DNA of 64,000 nt from CAWGUU01 sp963825765 (lineage in GTDB: Bacteria; Actinomycetota; Acidimicrobiia; Acidimicrobiales; AC-14): the NCBI GenBank assembly GCA_963825765.1, contig CAWGUU010000009.1:248001-312000 (forward strand), in the 5' to 3' direction. A program made the position numbers and the translations under genes. The notes beneath the pieces were generated by a model. It was given only the letters and a program-made list of their open reading frames with translations. It did no database searches and was not told the origin of the DNA. Numbering within the stretch: the first letter of the stretch is position 1; each line of letters starts with the position of its first letter. This document shows positions 42,438 through 51,900 of the stretch, one piece after another.

Positions 42438-42806
42438 ATGCCCAGTGCGGTTCGAGCGTTGCGCGGCGCGACCACGGTCGAGGCCGACACCGAGGAGGCC
42501 ATCACCAAGGCGGTCCAGACTCTCATCGGCGAGATGCTCTCCAGGAACGACGTCGGCAACGACGACCTCATCAGCATCGTGTTCACCGCCACCGACGATC
42601 TCACCGCCACCTTCCCGGCCACGCCCGCCCGGCTCATGGGGCTGGGCGACGTCCCGCTGCTGTCGGCTCGGGAGCTGTCGGTGCCCAGAGGCATGCCCCG
42701 GTGCATCCGCGTGCTGATGCACCTGGCCACCGAGCGGTCGCGGTCCGAGCTCCGCCACGTGTACCTCGAGGGCGCGGTAGGGCTCAACGATGACCTCCCT
42801 GTCTGA
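42438..42806 (+). CDS. aroH: chorismate mutase, AroH class
   Basis: 122 aa, the size of the trimeric Bacillus-type AroH. RALRGATTVEADTEEAI holds the active-site Arg and Glu region, DDLISIVFTATDDL the beta strand, ARELSVPRGMPRCIRVLMHL the Arg90-equivalent and HVYLEGAVGL the Tyr. It converts chorismate to prephenate, feeding the tyrA product next door. Leaderless ATG. Overlaps tyrA by 17 bp. Confidence 0.95.
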   Translation: MPSAVRALRGATTVEADTEEAITKAVQTLIGEMLSRNDVGNDDLISIVFTATDDLTATFPATPARLMGLGDVPLLSARELSVPRGMPRCIRVLMHLATERSRSELRHVYLEGAVGLNDDLPV

Positions 42807-43863
42807 CGGCCCTCGGGCCGCGATCGTGGGCACCGGGCTGATCGGCGGTTCCATCGGCCTCGCCCTGCGGGCACGCGGCTGGCACGTGACGGGCCGCGAC
42901 CGCGACGAGGCCCGGGCAACGCGGGCCCTGGAGTTGGGGGCGCTGGACGCGGTGGGCGACGATCCGGAGGCCGACGTCACCTTCGTGTGCACCCCGGTGC
43001 TGGCCATCGCCGCCGAGGCCCGTGCCGCCCTCGCCGGCGGGCCAGGCGTCGTCACCGACGTCGGGAGCGTGAAGGGGCCGGTGGTGGCTGCGGTGGGCGA
43101 CCCGAGGTTCGTGGGCGGGCACCCCATGGCCGGCTCCGAGCAGGACGGGGTCGACGGCGCCGACGCCGGGCTGTTCGAGGGGGCCACGTGGGTGCTCACG
43201 CCGGGGGTCGACACCGATCCCGCCGCCTTCACCCGCATCCGGTCGCTGGTGTCGTCGCTGGGCGCCGACGTCGTCGCCCTCCACCCCGACCGCCACGACC
43301 AGGTGGTGGCCATGGTGTCCCACGTTCCCCATCTCACCGCCGCCACCCTCATGGCCCTCGCCACCGACGGCGCCACCGAGCACGCCGCCCTCCTGCGCCT
43401 GGCCGCCGGGGGCTTCAGGGACATGACCCGCATCGCCGCCGGCGCGCCCGGGATCTGGCCCGACATCTGCGCCGAGAACCGCACTGCCATCGTCGAGTCC
43501 CTCGACCGCCTGGTGGAGGCGCTGGGCGACATGCGCGACCTCGTCGCCTCGGGCGACCGGGACGGGCTGCTCGACGCCCTCCAGCGGGCGCGGGTGGCCC
43601 GGGTGAGCCTCCCCGGCCAGCTCCCCAAGGCCGAGGAGCTGGCCGAGATCCGCGTCCCGGTGCCCGACCGGCCCGGCGTGCTGGCCGAGGTCACGACCCT
43701 GCTCGGCGAGCTGAACGTCAACATCGAGGACCTCGAGATCGCCCACTCGGCCGAGGGGCCCCAGGGCGTGCTGGTGATGGTGGTCCGCCAGGAGTCGGCC
43801 GACGGCGTGCGGGCGGCGCTCTCGGACCGCGGCTTCCGGCCGTGGTCCCGGGCCCTCCAGTGA
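42790..43863 (+). CDS. tyrA: prephenate dehydrogenase with ACT domain
   Basis: 357 aa. Rossmann motif IVGTGLIGGSIGLALRARGW, TDVGSVKG, GGHPMAGSEQDGVDGA and DRHDQVVAMVSHVPHLTAATL with catalytic His mark the dehydrogenase. A C-terminal ACT domain (about 285-350; IRVPVPDRPGVLAEVTTLLG) suggests feedback control by tyrosine. It oxidises prephenate to 4-hydroxyphenylpyruvate. It sits between aroH and aroA, giving a tyrosine-directed cluster. Confidence 0.96.
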   Translation: MTSLSDGPRAAIVGTGLIGGSIGLALRARGWHVTGRDRDEARATRALELGALDAVGDDPEADVTFVCTPVLAIAAEARAALAGGPGVVTDVGSVKGPVVAAVGDPRFVGGHPMAGSEQDGVDGADAGLFEGATWVLTPGVDTDPAAFTRIRSLVSSLGADVVALHPDRHDQVVAMVSHVPHLTAATLMALATDGATEHAALLRLAAGGFRDMTRIAAGAPGIWPDICAENRTAIVESLDRLVEALGDMRDLVASGDRDGLLDALQRARVARVSLPGQLPKAEELAEIRVPVPDRPGVLAEVTTLLGELNVNIEDLEIAHSAEGPQGVLVMVVRQESADGVRAALSDRGFRPWSRALQ

Positions 43864-43876
43864 CGGAGCCGCTCCA

Positions 43877-45133
43877 GTGACGGAGCTGCGGGTCACCGGC
43901 GGCAGGCCGCTGCGGGGACGGCTGCAGGTGCCGGGCGACAAGTCCATCTCCCACCGGGCCCTCATGCTGGGGGCCCTGGCCGAGGGGACGTCGGTGGTGC
44001 GGGGCCTGTCGAGGGGCGAGGACGTCGGTCGCACCCGGGCCGCGATGGAGGCGCTCGGAGCAGTTGTCGATGGCGATCGGGTGACGGGCGGCCGTGACCT
44101 GCTCCACGAGCCCGGGGACGCCATCGACGTGGGCAACTCCGGCACCACCATGCGGCTGCTGGCCGGCCTGTGCGCCGGCTTCGAGTGGGTCACCGTCCTC
44201 GTCGGCGACGAGTCGATCGCCCGCCGGCCGATGGACCGGGTGGCCGGGCCGCTGCGGCTGATGGGCGCCGAAGTCGACTGCGAGAGCGGGGGCAGCCTCC
44301 CGCCGCTGGTGGTGCGCGGCGGCGGGCTGACCGGGATCGACTACGCGATGCCGGTGGCCAGCGCCCAGGTGAAGTCGGCGATCCTGCTCGCAGCGCTCGG
44401 GGCCGAGGGTGAGACGGTGGTGCGGGAGAAAGTCCGCACGAGGGTCCACACCGAGGAGATGCTGGTGGCCGCCGGCGCCGAACTCACGCTCGACGACGAG
44501 GGCCGCACCGTCCGCCTGCGCCCGGGGCGGCTGCGGCGGTTCGAGCTGGACGTGCCCGGCGACCCGTCCCAGGCCGCGTTCTGGGTGGTGGCCGCATGCG
44601 TCGTCCCGGGGAGCGACCTCGTCGTCGACGACGTCTACCTGGGTCCGGCCCGGTCCGGTTTCCTCGACGTGCTGCGACGGATGGGCGCCGACGTCGAGGT
44701 GGTGGGGGAGCGGTCGATCCACGCCCGCTTCACGCCCGGGCTGCACGGCACCGATGTGGACGGCGACGAGGTCCCAGGTTTGGTCGACGAGATCCCCGTG
44801 CTGGCCGTGGCGGCGGCGGTGGCCGAGGGGACGACGACCTTCGCCGGCGCCGGCGAGCTGCGGGTCAAGGAGACCGACAGGGTGGCGACGGTGGCGAGCG
44901 AGCTGACCGCCATGGGTGCCGAGGTGCAGCCCACCGCCGACGGCCTTGTCGTCTCCGGGGGTAGCCGATTGCGGGGGGCCGAGGTCAGATCGCACGGAGA
45001 CCACCGGGTGGCGATGGCCATGGCGGTGGCGGCCATGGCCGCCGAAGGGGAGACGGTGATCGAGGGGTGGGAGGCGGTCGCCACCAGCTACCCCGGCTTC
45101 GAGGAGGACCTGCGCCGATGCACGTACCAATGA
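43877..45133 (+). CDS. aroA: 3-phosphoshikimate 1-carboxyvinyltransferase (EPSP synthase)
   Basis: 418 aa, full length. LQVPGDKSISHRALMLGALA, the GNSGTTMRLLAGL loop, RRPMDRV, ASAQVKSAILLAALGAEG, VPGDPSQAAFWVVAA and RVKETDRVATVASEL are diagnostic motifs. The GNSGTT(M)R loop, where the family distinction is made, reads as the class with A/G-rich LMLGAL. It joins shikimate-3-phosphate and PEP to EPSP. GTG start 14 bp after tyrA. Overlaps cmk by 16 bp. Confidence 0.97.
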   Translation: MTELRVTGGRPLRGRLQVPGDKSISHRALMLGALAEGTSVVRGLSRGEDVGRTRAAMEALGAVVDGDRVTGGRDLLHEPGDAIDVGNSGTTMRLLAGLCAGFEWVTVLVGDESIARRPMDRVAGPLRLMGAEVDCESGGSLPPLVVRGGGLTGIDYAMPVASAQVKSAILLAALGAEGETVVREKVRTRVHTEEMLVAAGAELTLDDEGRTVRLRPGRLRRFELDVPGDPSQAAFWVVAACVVPGSDLVVDDVYLGPARSGFLDVLRRMGADVEVVGERSIHARFTPGLHGTDVDGDEVPGLVDEIPVLAVAAAVAEGTTTFAGAGELRVKETDRVATVASELTAMGAEVQPTADGLVVSGGSRLRGAEVRSHGDHRVAMAMAVAAMAAEGETVIEGWEAVATSYPGFEEDLRRCTYQ

Positions 45134-45744
45134 ATGTGGTGGCGATCGACGGCCCGGTCGGGTCGGGGAAGTCGACGGTGGCCCAGGCCGTGGCCGTCCG
45201 CCTCGGCCTCGACTTCCTGCAGACGGGGGCGATGTACCGGGCCGTCGCCCTGGCCCTGCTGCGGCGGGGCGACGAGGAGGCGGCGACGGTGGCCCGTAGC
45301 GTGGTCATCGAGGTGGGGGAGAGGGTCACGCTCGACGGCGAGGACGTCACCGACCAGATCCGCAGCCCCGACGTGGGCCGGGCGGTGAGCCAGGTGGCCG
45401 CCGACGCCGAGGTTCGGGCCGAGCTGGTCCGCCTGCAGCGGGAGTGGGCGGCGGCGCACGGCGGCGGGGTCGTCGAGGGCAGAGACATCGGCAGCGTGGT
45501 GTTCCCGGACGCCATCCTCAAGGTCTTTCTCACCGCCAGCGCCGAGGAACGGGCCCGCCGACGGGAGGACGAAACCGCAGACGACGTTCGCCGGCGGGAT
45601 CTCATCGACTCCACCCGGGCCGCCTCGCCCCTCGTCGTCGCCGACGGTGCGGTCGTGGTCGACAGCACCGGGCGAGGCGTCGACGAGGTCGTCGACGAGA
45701 TCGTCGACCTGTTCCGTGCGTCTGAGGCAGCCGGGACCGGTTGA
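45118..45744 (+). CDS. cmk: cytidylate kinase
   Basis: 208 aa. VAIDGPVGSGKSTVAQAVAVRL (P-loop), FLQTGAMYRAVALALL, VEGRDIGSVVFPDA and the lid EERARRREDETADDVRRRDLIDSTR are CMP-kinase signatures. It phosphorylates CMP and dCMP. The ATG at 45118 has GAGGAGG 10 nt upstream; an ATG at 45130 overlapping the aroA stop is the alternative. aroA-cmk order is common in bacteria. Confidence 0.95.
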   Translation: MHVPMNVVAIDGPVGSGKSTVAQAVAVRLGLDFLQTGAMYRAVALALLRRGDEEAATVARSVVIEVGERVTLDGEDVTDQIRSPDVGRAVSQVAADAEVRAELVRLQREWAAAHGGGVVEGRDIGSVVFPDAILKVFLTASAEERARRREDETADDVRRRDLIDSTRAASPLVVADGAVVVDSTGRGVDEVVDEIVDLFRASEAAGTG

Positions 45745-46406
45745 TGGGGAGCGCGCTCTACGAGCTCGTGCGGGTCCTGATCGTCGTGCTCGGCCGGTTC
45801 TACTTCCGGTTGAAGGTGGAGGGACGGGAGAACATCCCGAGCGACGGCCCCTTCATTCTGGCGCCGGTGCACCGCTCCAACCTCGACTTCGCCCTGGCCT
45901 CCGCGGTCACCCGCCGCCACCTGAAGTACATGGGCAAATCGTCACTCTGGAAGCACAAGTGGTTCGGGCGGATCATTTCGAGCATGGGGGCGTACCCGGT
46001 CGAGCGGGGCACGGCCGATCGGCAGGCGCTCACGATCACGATCGCGGTGCTGAAGGCCGGCCACGGCACTGTTCTGTTCCCCGAGGGCACCCGCAAGGCG
46101 GGCCCCGTCATCGAGGACCTGTTCGAGGGGCCCGCCTACGTGGCGTCCCGGTCGGGGGCGCCGATCGTCCCGGTGGGCATCGGCGGCAGCGAGCGGGCCA
46201 TGGGCAAGGGCGTGCACTTTCCCCGGCCCCGCAGGATCCGGATGATCGTGGGGCCGCCGATCGAGCCGCCGACGCCGGTCGAGGGCCGCAGCCGCCCGTC
46301 GCGCAAGGCGATCCACGAGAAGACCCTCGAGCTGGAGAAGGAGCTGCAGCGCCTCTTCGACGAGGCCCAACTGAAGGCGGGCGGGGCCACCTCGGCCTCG
46401 GACTGA
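45744..46406 (+). CDS. plsC: 1-acylglycerol-3-phosphate O-acyltransferase (PlsC family)
   Basis: 220 aa. One N-terminal hydrophobic helix, then VHRSNLDFALA with the HX4D catalytic motif, GAYPVERGTAD, the phosphate-binding VLFPEGTRKAG and IVPVGIGGSERAM. It acylates lysophosphatidate to phosphatidate at the membrane. The ATG at 45744 shares one base with the cmk stop (TGATG); a TTG at 45741 is possible. It is the last core gene before the TIR locus. Confidence 0.92.
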   Translation: MGSALYELVRVLIVVLGRFYFRLKVEGRENIPSDGPFILAPVHRSNLDFALASAVTRRHLKYMGKSSLWKHKWFGRIISSMGAYPVERGTADRQALTITIAVLKAGHGTVLFPEGTRKAGPVIEDLFEGPAYVASRSGAPIVPVGIGGSERAMGKGVHFPRPRRIRMIVGPPIEPPTPVEGRSRPSRKAIHEKTLELEKELQRLFDEAQLKAGGATSASD

Positions 46407-46432
46407 CCGACCAGGTTTGTCGGGTCCGAGCC

Positions 46433-46438
46433 CATAAT
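46433..46438 (+). promoter_or_regulatory. candidate -10 CATAAT of the TIR-WD40 gene
   Basis: CATAAT, 5 of 6 to TATAAT, lies 6 nt before the ATG at 46445; GGGGAG fills the spacer. No clear -35. Confidence 0.4.
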
Positions 46439-46444
46439 GGGGAG

Positions 46445-48931
46445 ATGGCGGTCACCCACGACGTCTTCCTGAGCTACAGCGCGCGGGACAGGGAGGCCGT
46501 TCGGGACCTCGCGACCCGCCTGCGGGATCGCGGCTTGCGCGTCTGGTTCGACGATTGGGAGATCCAGCCCGGAGACTCGATCCCGCACAGGATCGAAGAG
46601 GGGCTCGAGGGTTCTGCGGTCCTGGTGCTCTGCATGTCCGAGCACGCCCTCGCCTCGGACTGGGCGGCCCTGGAGAGCCAGACGTTCCGATTCCGGGACC
46701 CCCTGAACCGACACAGGCGGTTCATTCCGCTCCGGCTGGACCGCGAGACGCATCCGGACTCGTTGGCCCAGTTCCTAGCAGTGGATTGGCGCGACCGAAA
46801 CGAGGATGCGATCGACCAGCTCGTCCGTTCGTGCACACCTTCAGCCGATATTGCCGACCCGCCAGGGCTGGCGCTCCACGGACGACGCGGGCGAGCGCTG
46901 TCGCTCGGCCACGCCTACTGGGTGCGAAGCGTCGCCTACCACCCCGACGGCACCCACGCCCTGAGCGGGTCCGGCGACTTCACCTTGCGGGTTTGGGATC
47001 TGACCACGGGGGCTTGCCAGGCCGTCCTCGAAGGCCACACCGCCGGGGTGTGGAGCGTTGCCTACCACCCCGACGGCACCCAAGCCCTGAGCGGGTCCGA
47101 CGACAACACGGTCCGGGTGTGGGACCTGGCCACCGGGGCCTGCCAGGCCGTCCTCGAAGGCCACAGCGCCGGGGTGTGGAGCGTTGCCTACCACCCCGAC
47201 GGCACCCACGCCCTGAGCGGGTCCGACGACAACACGGTGCGGGTGTGGGACCTGGCCACCGGGGCCTGCCAGGCCGTCCTCGAAGGCCACAGCGACGGGG
47301 TGTCGAGCGTCGCCTACCACCCCGATGGCACCCACGCCCTGAGCGGGTCCGGCGACAGCACGGTGCGGGTGTGGGACCTGGCCACCGGGGCCTGCCAGGC
47401 CGTCCTCGAAGGCCACAGCGACGGGGTGTGGAGCGTCGCCTACCACCCCGACGGCAGCCACGCCCTGAGCGGGTCCGGCGACAACACGGTGCGGGTGTGG
47501 GACCTGGCCACCGGCACTTGCCAGGCGGTCCTCGAAGGCCACACCGGGGGGGTGTGGAGCGTCGCCTACCACCCCGACGGCAGCCACGCCCTGAGCGGGG
47601 CCGGCGACACCACGGTGCGGGTGTGGGACCTGGCCACCGGGGCGTGCCAGGCCGTCCTCGAAGGCCACACCGGCCGGGTGTGGAGGGTCGCCTACCACCC
47701 CGACGGCACCCACGCCCTGAGCGGGTCCAACGACAACACGGTGCGGGTGTGGCACCTGGCCACCGGGGCCTGCGAGCGCGTGCTCGAAGGCCACAGCGAC
47801 TGGGTGTGGAGCGTCGCCTACCACCCCGATGGCACCCACGCCCTGAGCGGGTCCAACGACAACACGGTGCGGGTGTGGGACCTGGCCACCGGCTCCTGCC
47901 AGCGCGTCCTCCAAGGCCACACCGCCGGGGTGGGTGCCGTCGCCTACCACCCCGACGGCACCCACGCCCTGAGCGGGTCCGGAGACAACACGGTGCGGGT
48001 GTGGGACCTGGCCACGGGGGCCTGCCAGGCCGTCCTCGAAGGCCACACCGCAGCGGTGTGGAGCGTCGCCTACCACCCCGACGGCACCCACGCCCTGAGC
48101 GGGTCCGACGACAACACGGTCCGGGTGTGGGACCTGGCCACCGGCGCCTGCCAGCGCGTCCTCGAAGGCCACGCCGCCGGGGTGTGGAGCGTCGCCTACC
48201 ACCCCGACGGCACCCACGCCCTGAGCGGGTCCCGCGACAACACGATGCGGGTGTGGGATCTGACCACGGGGGCCTGCCAGGCCGTCCTCCAAGGCCACAC
48301 CGCAGCGGTGTGGAGCGTCGCCTGCCACCCCGACGGCGCCCACGCCCTGAGCGGGTCCGACGACAACACGATACGGGTGTGGGACCTGGCCACCGGCGCC
48401 TGCCAGCGCGGTCCTCGAAGGCCACACCGCCGCGGTGTGGAGCATCGCCTACCACCCCGACGGCACCCACGCCCTGAGCGGGTCCGGAGACAACACGGTG
48501 CGGGTGTGGGACCTGGCCACCGGCGCCTGCCAGCGCGTCCTCGAAGGCCACACCGCCGAGGTGTGGAGCGTCGCCTACCACCCCGACGGCAGGACGGTGT
48601 TGTCTGCGGCAACGAACAACGTCCTGCGCATCTGGGGATCAGAGGTCGTCGAGGCCCCTACCCGGCCCAGCGCCGCCCAGGTCAGTTATTCCAACGCCAA
48701 GGTCGTGCTCGTCGGCGAGAGCCAGGCCGGCAAGAGCGGCTTGGCGATCAGGCTCGCCCACGATCGCTGGGAGCCATCCGAGTCGACGATCGGTGCTTGG
48801 GCCACCCGCTTCCTGGTGCATCCATCCACTGCCCCGGCGGCTACCGAACCGGATGTCGACCGCGAGATCTGGCTTTGGGACTTCGGCGGTCAGGCCGATC
48901 AGCGCCTGATCCACCAGCTCTACATGCGTGA
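46445..48931 (+). CDS. 5' fragment: TIR domain plus first 12 WD40 repeats
   Basis: This frame is meaningful to codon 655 (48409). After the extra G it runs out of frame through repeats 13-14 and ends at 48931 with about 173 Arg/Pro-rich, non-homologous residues. If translated as it stands, the product would be a TIR-WD40 protein lacking the GTPase and nuclease-like parts. Confidence 0.6.
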   Translation: MAVTHDVFLSYSARDREAVRDLATRLRDRGLRVWFDDWEIQPGDSIPHRIEEGLEGSAVLVLCMSEHALASDWAALESQTFRFRDPLNRHRRFIPLRLDRETHPDSLAQFLAVDWRDRNEDAIDQLVRSCTPSADIADPPGLALHGRRGRALSLGHAYWVRSVAYHPDGTHALSGSGDFTLRVWDLTTGACQAVLEGHTAGVWSVAYHPDGTQALSGSDDNTVRVWDLATGACQAVLEGHSAGVWSVAYHPDGTHALSGSDDNTVRVWDLATGACQAVLEGHSDGVSSVAYHPDGTHALSGSGDSTVRVWDLATGACQAVLEGHSDGVWSVAYHPDGSHALSGSGDNTVRVWDLATGTCQAVLEGHTGGVWSVAYHPDGSHALSGAGDTTVRVWDLATGACQAVLEGHTGRVWRVAYHPDGTHALSGSNDNTVRVWHLATGACERVLEGHSDWVWSVAYHPDGTHALSGSNDNTVRVWDLATGSCQRVLQGHTAGVGAVAYHPDGTHALSGSGDNTVRVWDLATGACQAVLEGHTAAVWSVAYHPDGTHALSGSDDNTVRVWDLATGACQRVLEGHAAGVWSVAYHPDGTHALSGSRDNTMRVWDLTTGACQAVLQGHTAAVWSVACHPDGAHALSGSDDNTIRVWDLATGACQRGPRRPHRRGVEHRLPPRRHPRPERVRRQHGAGVGPGHRRLPARPRRPHRRGVERRLPPRRQDGVVCGNEQRPAHLGIRGRRGPYPAQRRPGQLFQRQGRARRREPGRQERLGDQARPRSLGAIRVDDRCLGHPLPGASIHCPGGYRTGCRPRDLALGLRRSGRSAPDPPALHA
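46922..48640 (+). repeat. 14 tandem 126-bp WD40 repeats
   Basis: Each unit encodes 42 residues of the type VWSVAYHPDGTHALSGSGDN-TVRVWDLATGACQAVLEGHTAG. I count 14, enough for two seven-blade propellers. Units 2-13 are nearly identical at DNA level, including synonymous sites, which indicates recent duplication or gene conversion. The last unit (RTVLSAATNNVLRIW) is degenerate, as expected for a closing blade. Confidence 0.93.
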
Positions 48932-51900
48932 CACGGCGCTGGCCGTCCTGGTCTTCGACGGCCAGCGCGACGACGTGGTCGCCCGCCTCTGGGACTGGAA
49001 CCGTGCGTTGTCGGCATCTGGCGACGAATTCCCGAAGATCCTCGTGGCGGCCCGGACCGACATCAACCCGGTGCGCCTGAGTGGCGCCCAGCTCGACGAG
49101 TTCCGAGCCGCCGCCGGCTTCGCCACCTACATCGAGACGAGCGCCAAGGCCGATGTCCGATGCGGGGAACTGCGGGACGCCATCGTCGAGGCCATCGACT
49201 GGACGAGGATCCCGTGGAGGTCGTCACCCGAGACCTTCCGCCGACTCAAGCAGGAGATCCTGGCGTTGAGGGACGGCGGTCGGGCGCTCACCTCCACCAA
49301 GGAGCTGCGGGACTGGCTGCCTGGAAAGGTGGGCCCCTTCGAGCCCGACGAGCTCGACGCCGTGGTCGGGCTCCTCGCTGGGCCCGGGGCGGTCATGGCT
49401 CTGGGATTCGGCGACTACGTGCTCCTCCAACCCGAGCTGCTCAACGCCTACGCCCAAGCCGTCATTAAGAGCCTTCGTGACGATCCCTACGAGCGAGGCT
49501 GCATCCTGGAGGAACGGGTCCTTCGCGGCGACCTCGTTTACCCGCAGGACTTCGTGCGGCTGCCGGAAGCGGACGAGAGGATCGTTCTCCACGCCATGCA
49601 CAAGCAGCTCGTCGAGCGGGCGATCTGCCTTCGAGACCAGCACCCAACCGGGAAGCGACCGACGATGCTCGTCTTCCCCAGCTACTTCCGGCGCGAGCGC
49701 CCGGACCGGCCCACCCAGCCACAGTTCTTCATGACGTACCGGTTCAGCGGCTTCATCGACGAGGTCTACGCGACGCTCGTCGTTCGCCTCCACCACACCG
49801 AGCCCTTCGAGAGCACAGAATTGTGGCGGAACGCCGCCGATTTCAGGACGGTCGGTGGCCACGAGATCGGCGTTCGGCTCGTCCCCAAGGCCGACGGTAC
49901 CGCCGAGCTCGAGATCCACTGCGACCCAGGCACGCCCACCAGCGACCAGGTTCTCCTCGCCAAGTACGTCCACGACCACCTTGAGGCCACGGGCGTGACA
50001 CGCCTGCGTACCTACATCTGCCCCGCGTGCTCGACACCGGTCGAGAATCGGGCAACGGCGCTGAAGCGGCTGCTCGAAGGCAAGGACGACATCGGCTGTG
50101 CCTACTGCGAGGGCCGCGTGCCGCTCTGGGACGAGATCGAGCAGCTCCTGGCCAGCGACGACGTCCGGGCTCGCGTCGAGGAGATGCGGAGGGCGTCGCA
50201 AGTCGTGCTCGACACGGAGAGCCGCGAGCGGGTCCTCGTCGGCGACGTCTACTCGACGGTCGCCAGAGCCGGGCAGATCGCGCGGGAGATCACGGTCGGC
50301 GACCACGGGATCGACGTCGAGATCGAGTTCAAGTCCGACGACGGCCAGGCGACGGGTCGGAGGCTCTACCTCCAGCTCAAGTCCGGCGACTCGCACCTCA
50401 GGCACCGCAAGCGGGACGACGCTCAGGTGTTCCGGATCGACAAGGCCAGGCACGCCGACTACTGGGCCGACCAGGCATTTCCCGTCATGCTCGTGGTCGG
50501 CGACTCCGCGGGCGAGATCGAATGGATGGAGATCGGCGAGCTCCTGCGGCACCAGCGAACGACCGGCGACTGGCCGGCCACGCAGATCAACTTCGTCGGC
50601 GAGCGCTTCGACGTGATGAGCGTCCGCCGCTGGCGCGAGCGGGTGCTGGCGGAGCGACTGACCGGACGGTCAGCCGGCGAGGGCGGCCAGCACGTCGCTG
50701 GCGGCTACCACGCGATCGTCGGCGAAGGGCGACGCCGTCGGCGCCGCACCGCCCAGGCTGACGCTCACGACGGTGTCGAGGGCCACCAGCAGCTCGCGCA
50801 GCTCCCTGGGCGGCGGGAAGTACTCGTCCTCGTCGGTCACCGACACCAGCTCGACGCCCTGTACGGGGGCCAGCCGGTCGATCACGGCGGTGACCAGCTC
50901 CTCCGGCGCCGACGCCCCCGCGGTGACGCCGACCGTGCCCGACAAGTCGTCAGGCAGCTCGTCGGCCCGGTTGACGCGGTAGACGCGCGGACAGCCGGCG
51001 GCCTTGGCCACCTTCTCGAGGGCGACGGTGTTGGACGAGTTGGCCGACCCGATCACCACGATGGCGTCGGCCGACTCGGCGATGCGGGTGAGCGCGGACT
51101 GACGGTTGGTGGTGGCGAAGCAGAGGTCGCTGCGGCCGGGCATCCACAGCTCGGGGAACCGCTTGCGGGCCGCCTCCAGCACACCCGCCCAGTCGTGGTG
51201 GCTGAGCGTGGTCTGGGCCAGCAGGGCCACCGGTCCGCCGGGGTCGGGCAGGTCGGCGACGTCGGCGTCGGACTCGACCAGGTGGATGGTGTCGGGCGCC
51301 ACCGCCATGGTGCCCACCGCCTCGTCGTGGCCCTCGTGGCCCACGTACAGGATCGAGTAGCCCTTGCCGGCCCTGACCTTCACTTCGTGGTGGACCTTGG
51401 TGACGAGGGGGCAGACGGCGTCAACGACGAACCCGCCCTTGCCCCGGGCGGCGGCCACGACCTCGGGCGCCGATCCGTGGGCGCTGAGCATCAGGGGCGC
51501 ACCCTTGGGGACCTCCGACACGTCGTCGACGAACACCACGCCCAGTCGCCGGAACCGGTCGACGACGAGCTGGTTGTGCACGATCTCGTGGTAGCAGTAC
51601 ACCGGCGGCTCGAACACCCGCACCATCCAGGCCAGGGCTTTTATCGCCATCTCCACGCCTGCGCAGAAGCCGCGCGGCGCGGCCAGCAGCACTCGGTCGA
51701 CGGCCATACCGTCCACGCTACCGGCCCCGCCCCGCCCCCTACATCCGTACTTCGTCCGGATCGCGCAGCAGGGGCCGTATCCTGGGAGGCGTGCCTGCAC
51801 CTGTCGTCGTCGCTGTCGCGCCCGGATCCCCGGCCGAACGGGCAGGTCTCCTCCCCGGCGACGAGGTCCTCTCCCTCAACGGTCGCCAGCCGCGCGACGT

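Larger units (their letters stand above)
46445..50661 (+). pseudogene. frameshifted TIR-WD40-Roc-COR-like-DUF4365 immune-type protein
   Basis: Removing one G at 48410-48411 joins two frames into about 1,404 residues. TIR domain 1-125 (DVFLSYSARD, VWFDDWEIQPGDSI, putative catalytic Glu77 in WAALES). Fourteen 42-residue WD40 repeats, about 160-731. Roc-like GTPase about 750-920: G1 GESQAGKS (757-764), G3 WDFGGQ, G4-like ARTD, G5 ETSAK. COR-like winged region about 920-1180. Zinc ribbon C1192xxC1195...C1218xxC1221. DUF4365-like domain about 1240-1400 with Asp1290 and Q1310-L-K1312 fitting a PD-(D/E)XK core. The frame has no stop near the natural end; a TGA in another frame at 50659-50661 marks where I place the boundary. 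Likely a phage-defence or self/nonself sensor: TIR domains degrade NAD in such systems. Function is inference, and the gene may be inactive or misread. Confidence 0.7.

Noticed and set aside
46555..48477. 640-codon plus-strand open frame in the WD40 region
   Set aside because: It is a shadow frame of the 126-bp repeats, read as Arg/Pro/His-rich sequence.
46922..48640. Possible CRISPR-like array because of regular spacing
   Set aside because: The 126-bp units are contiguous coding repeats with no unique spacers, encoding WD40 blades.
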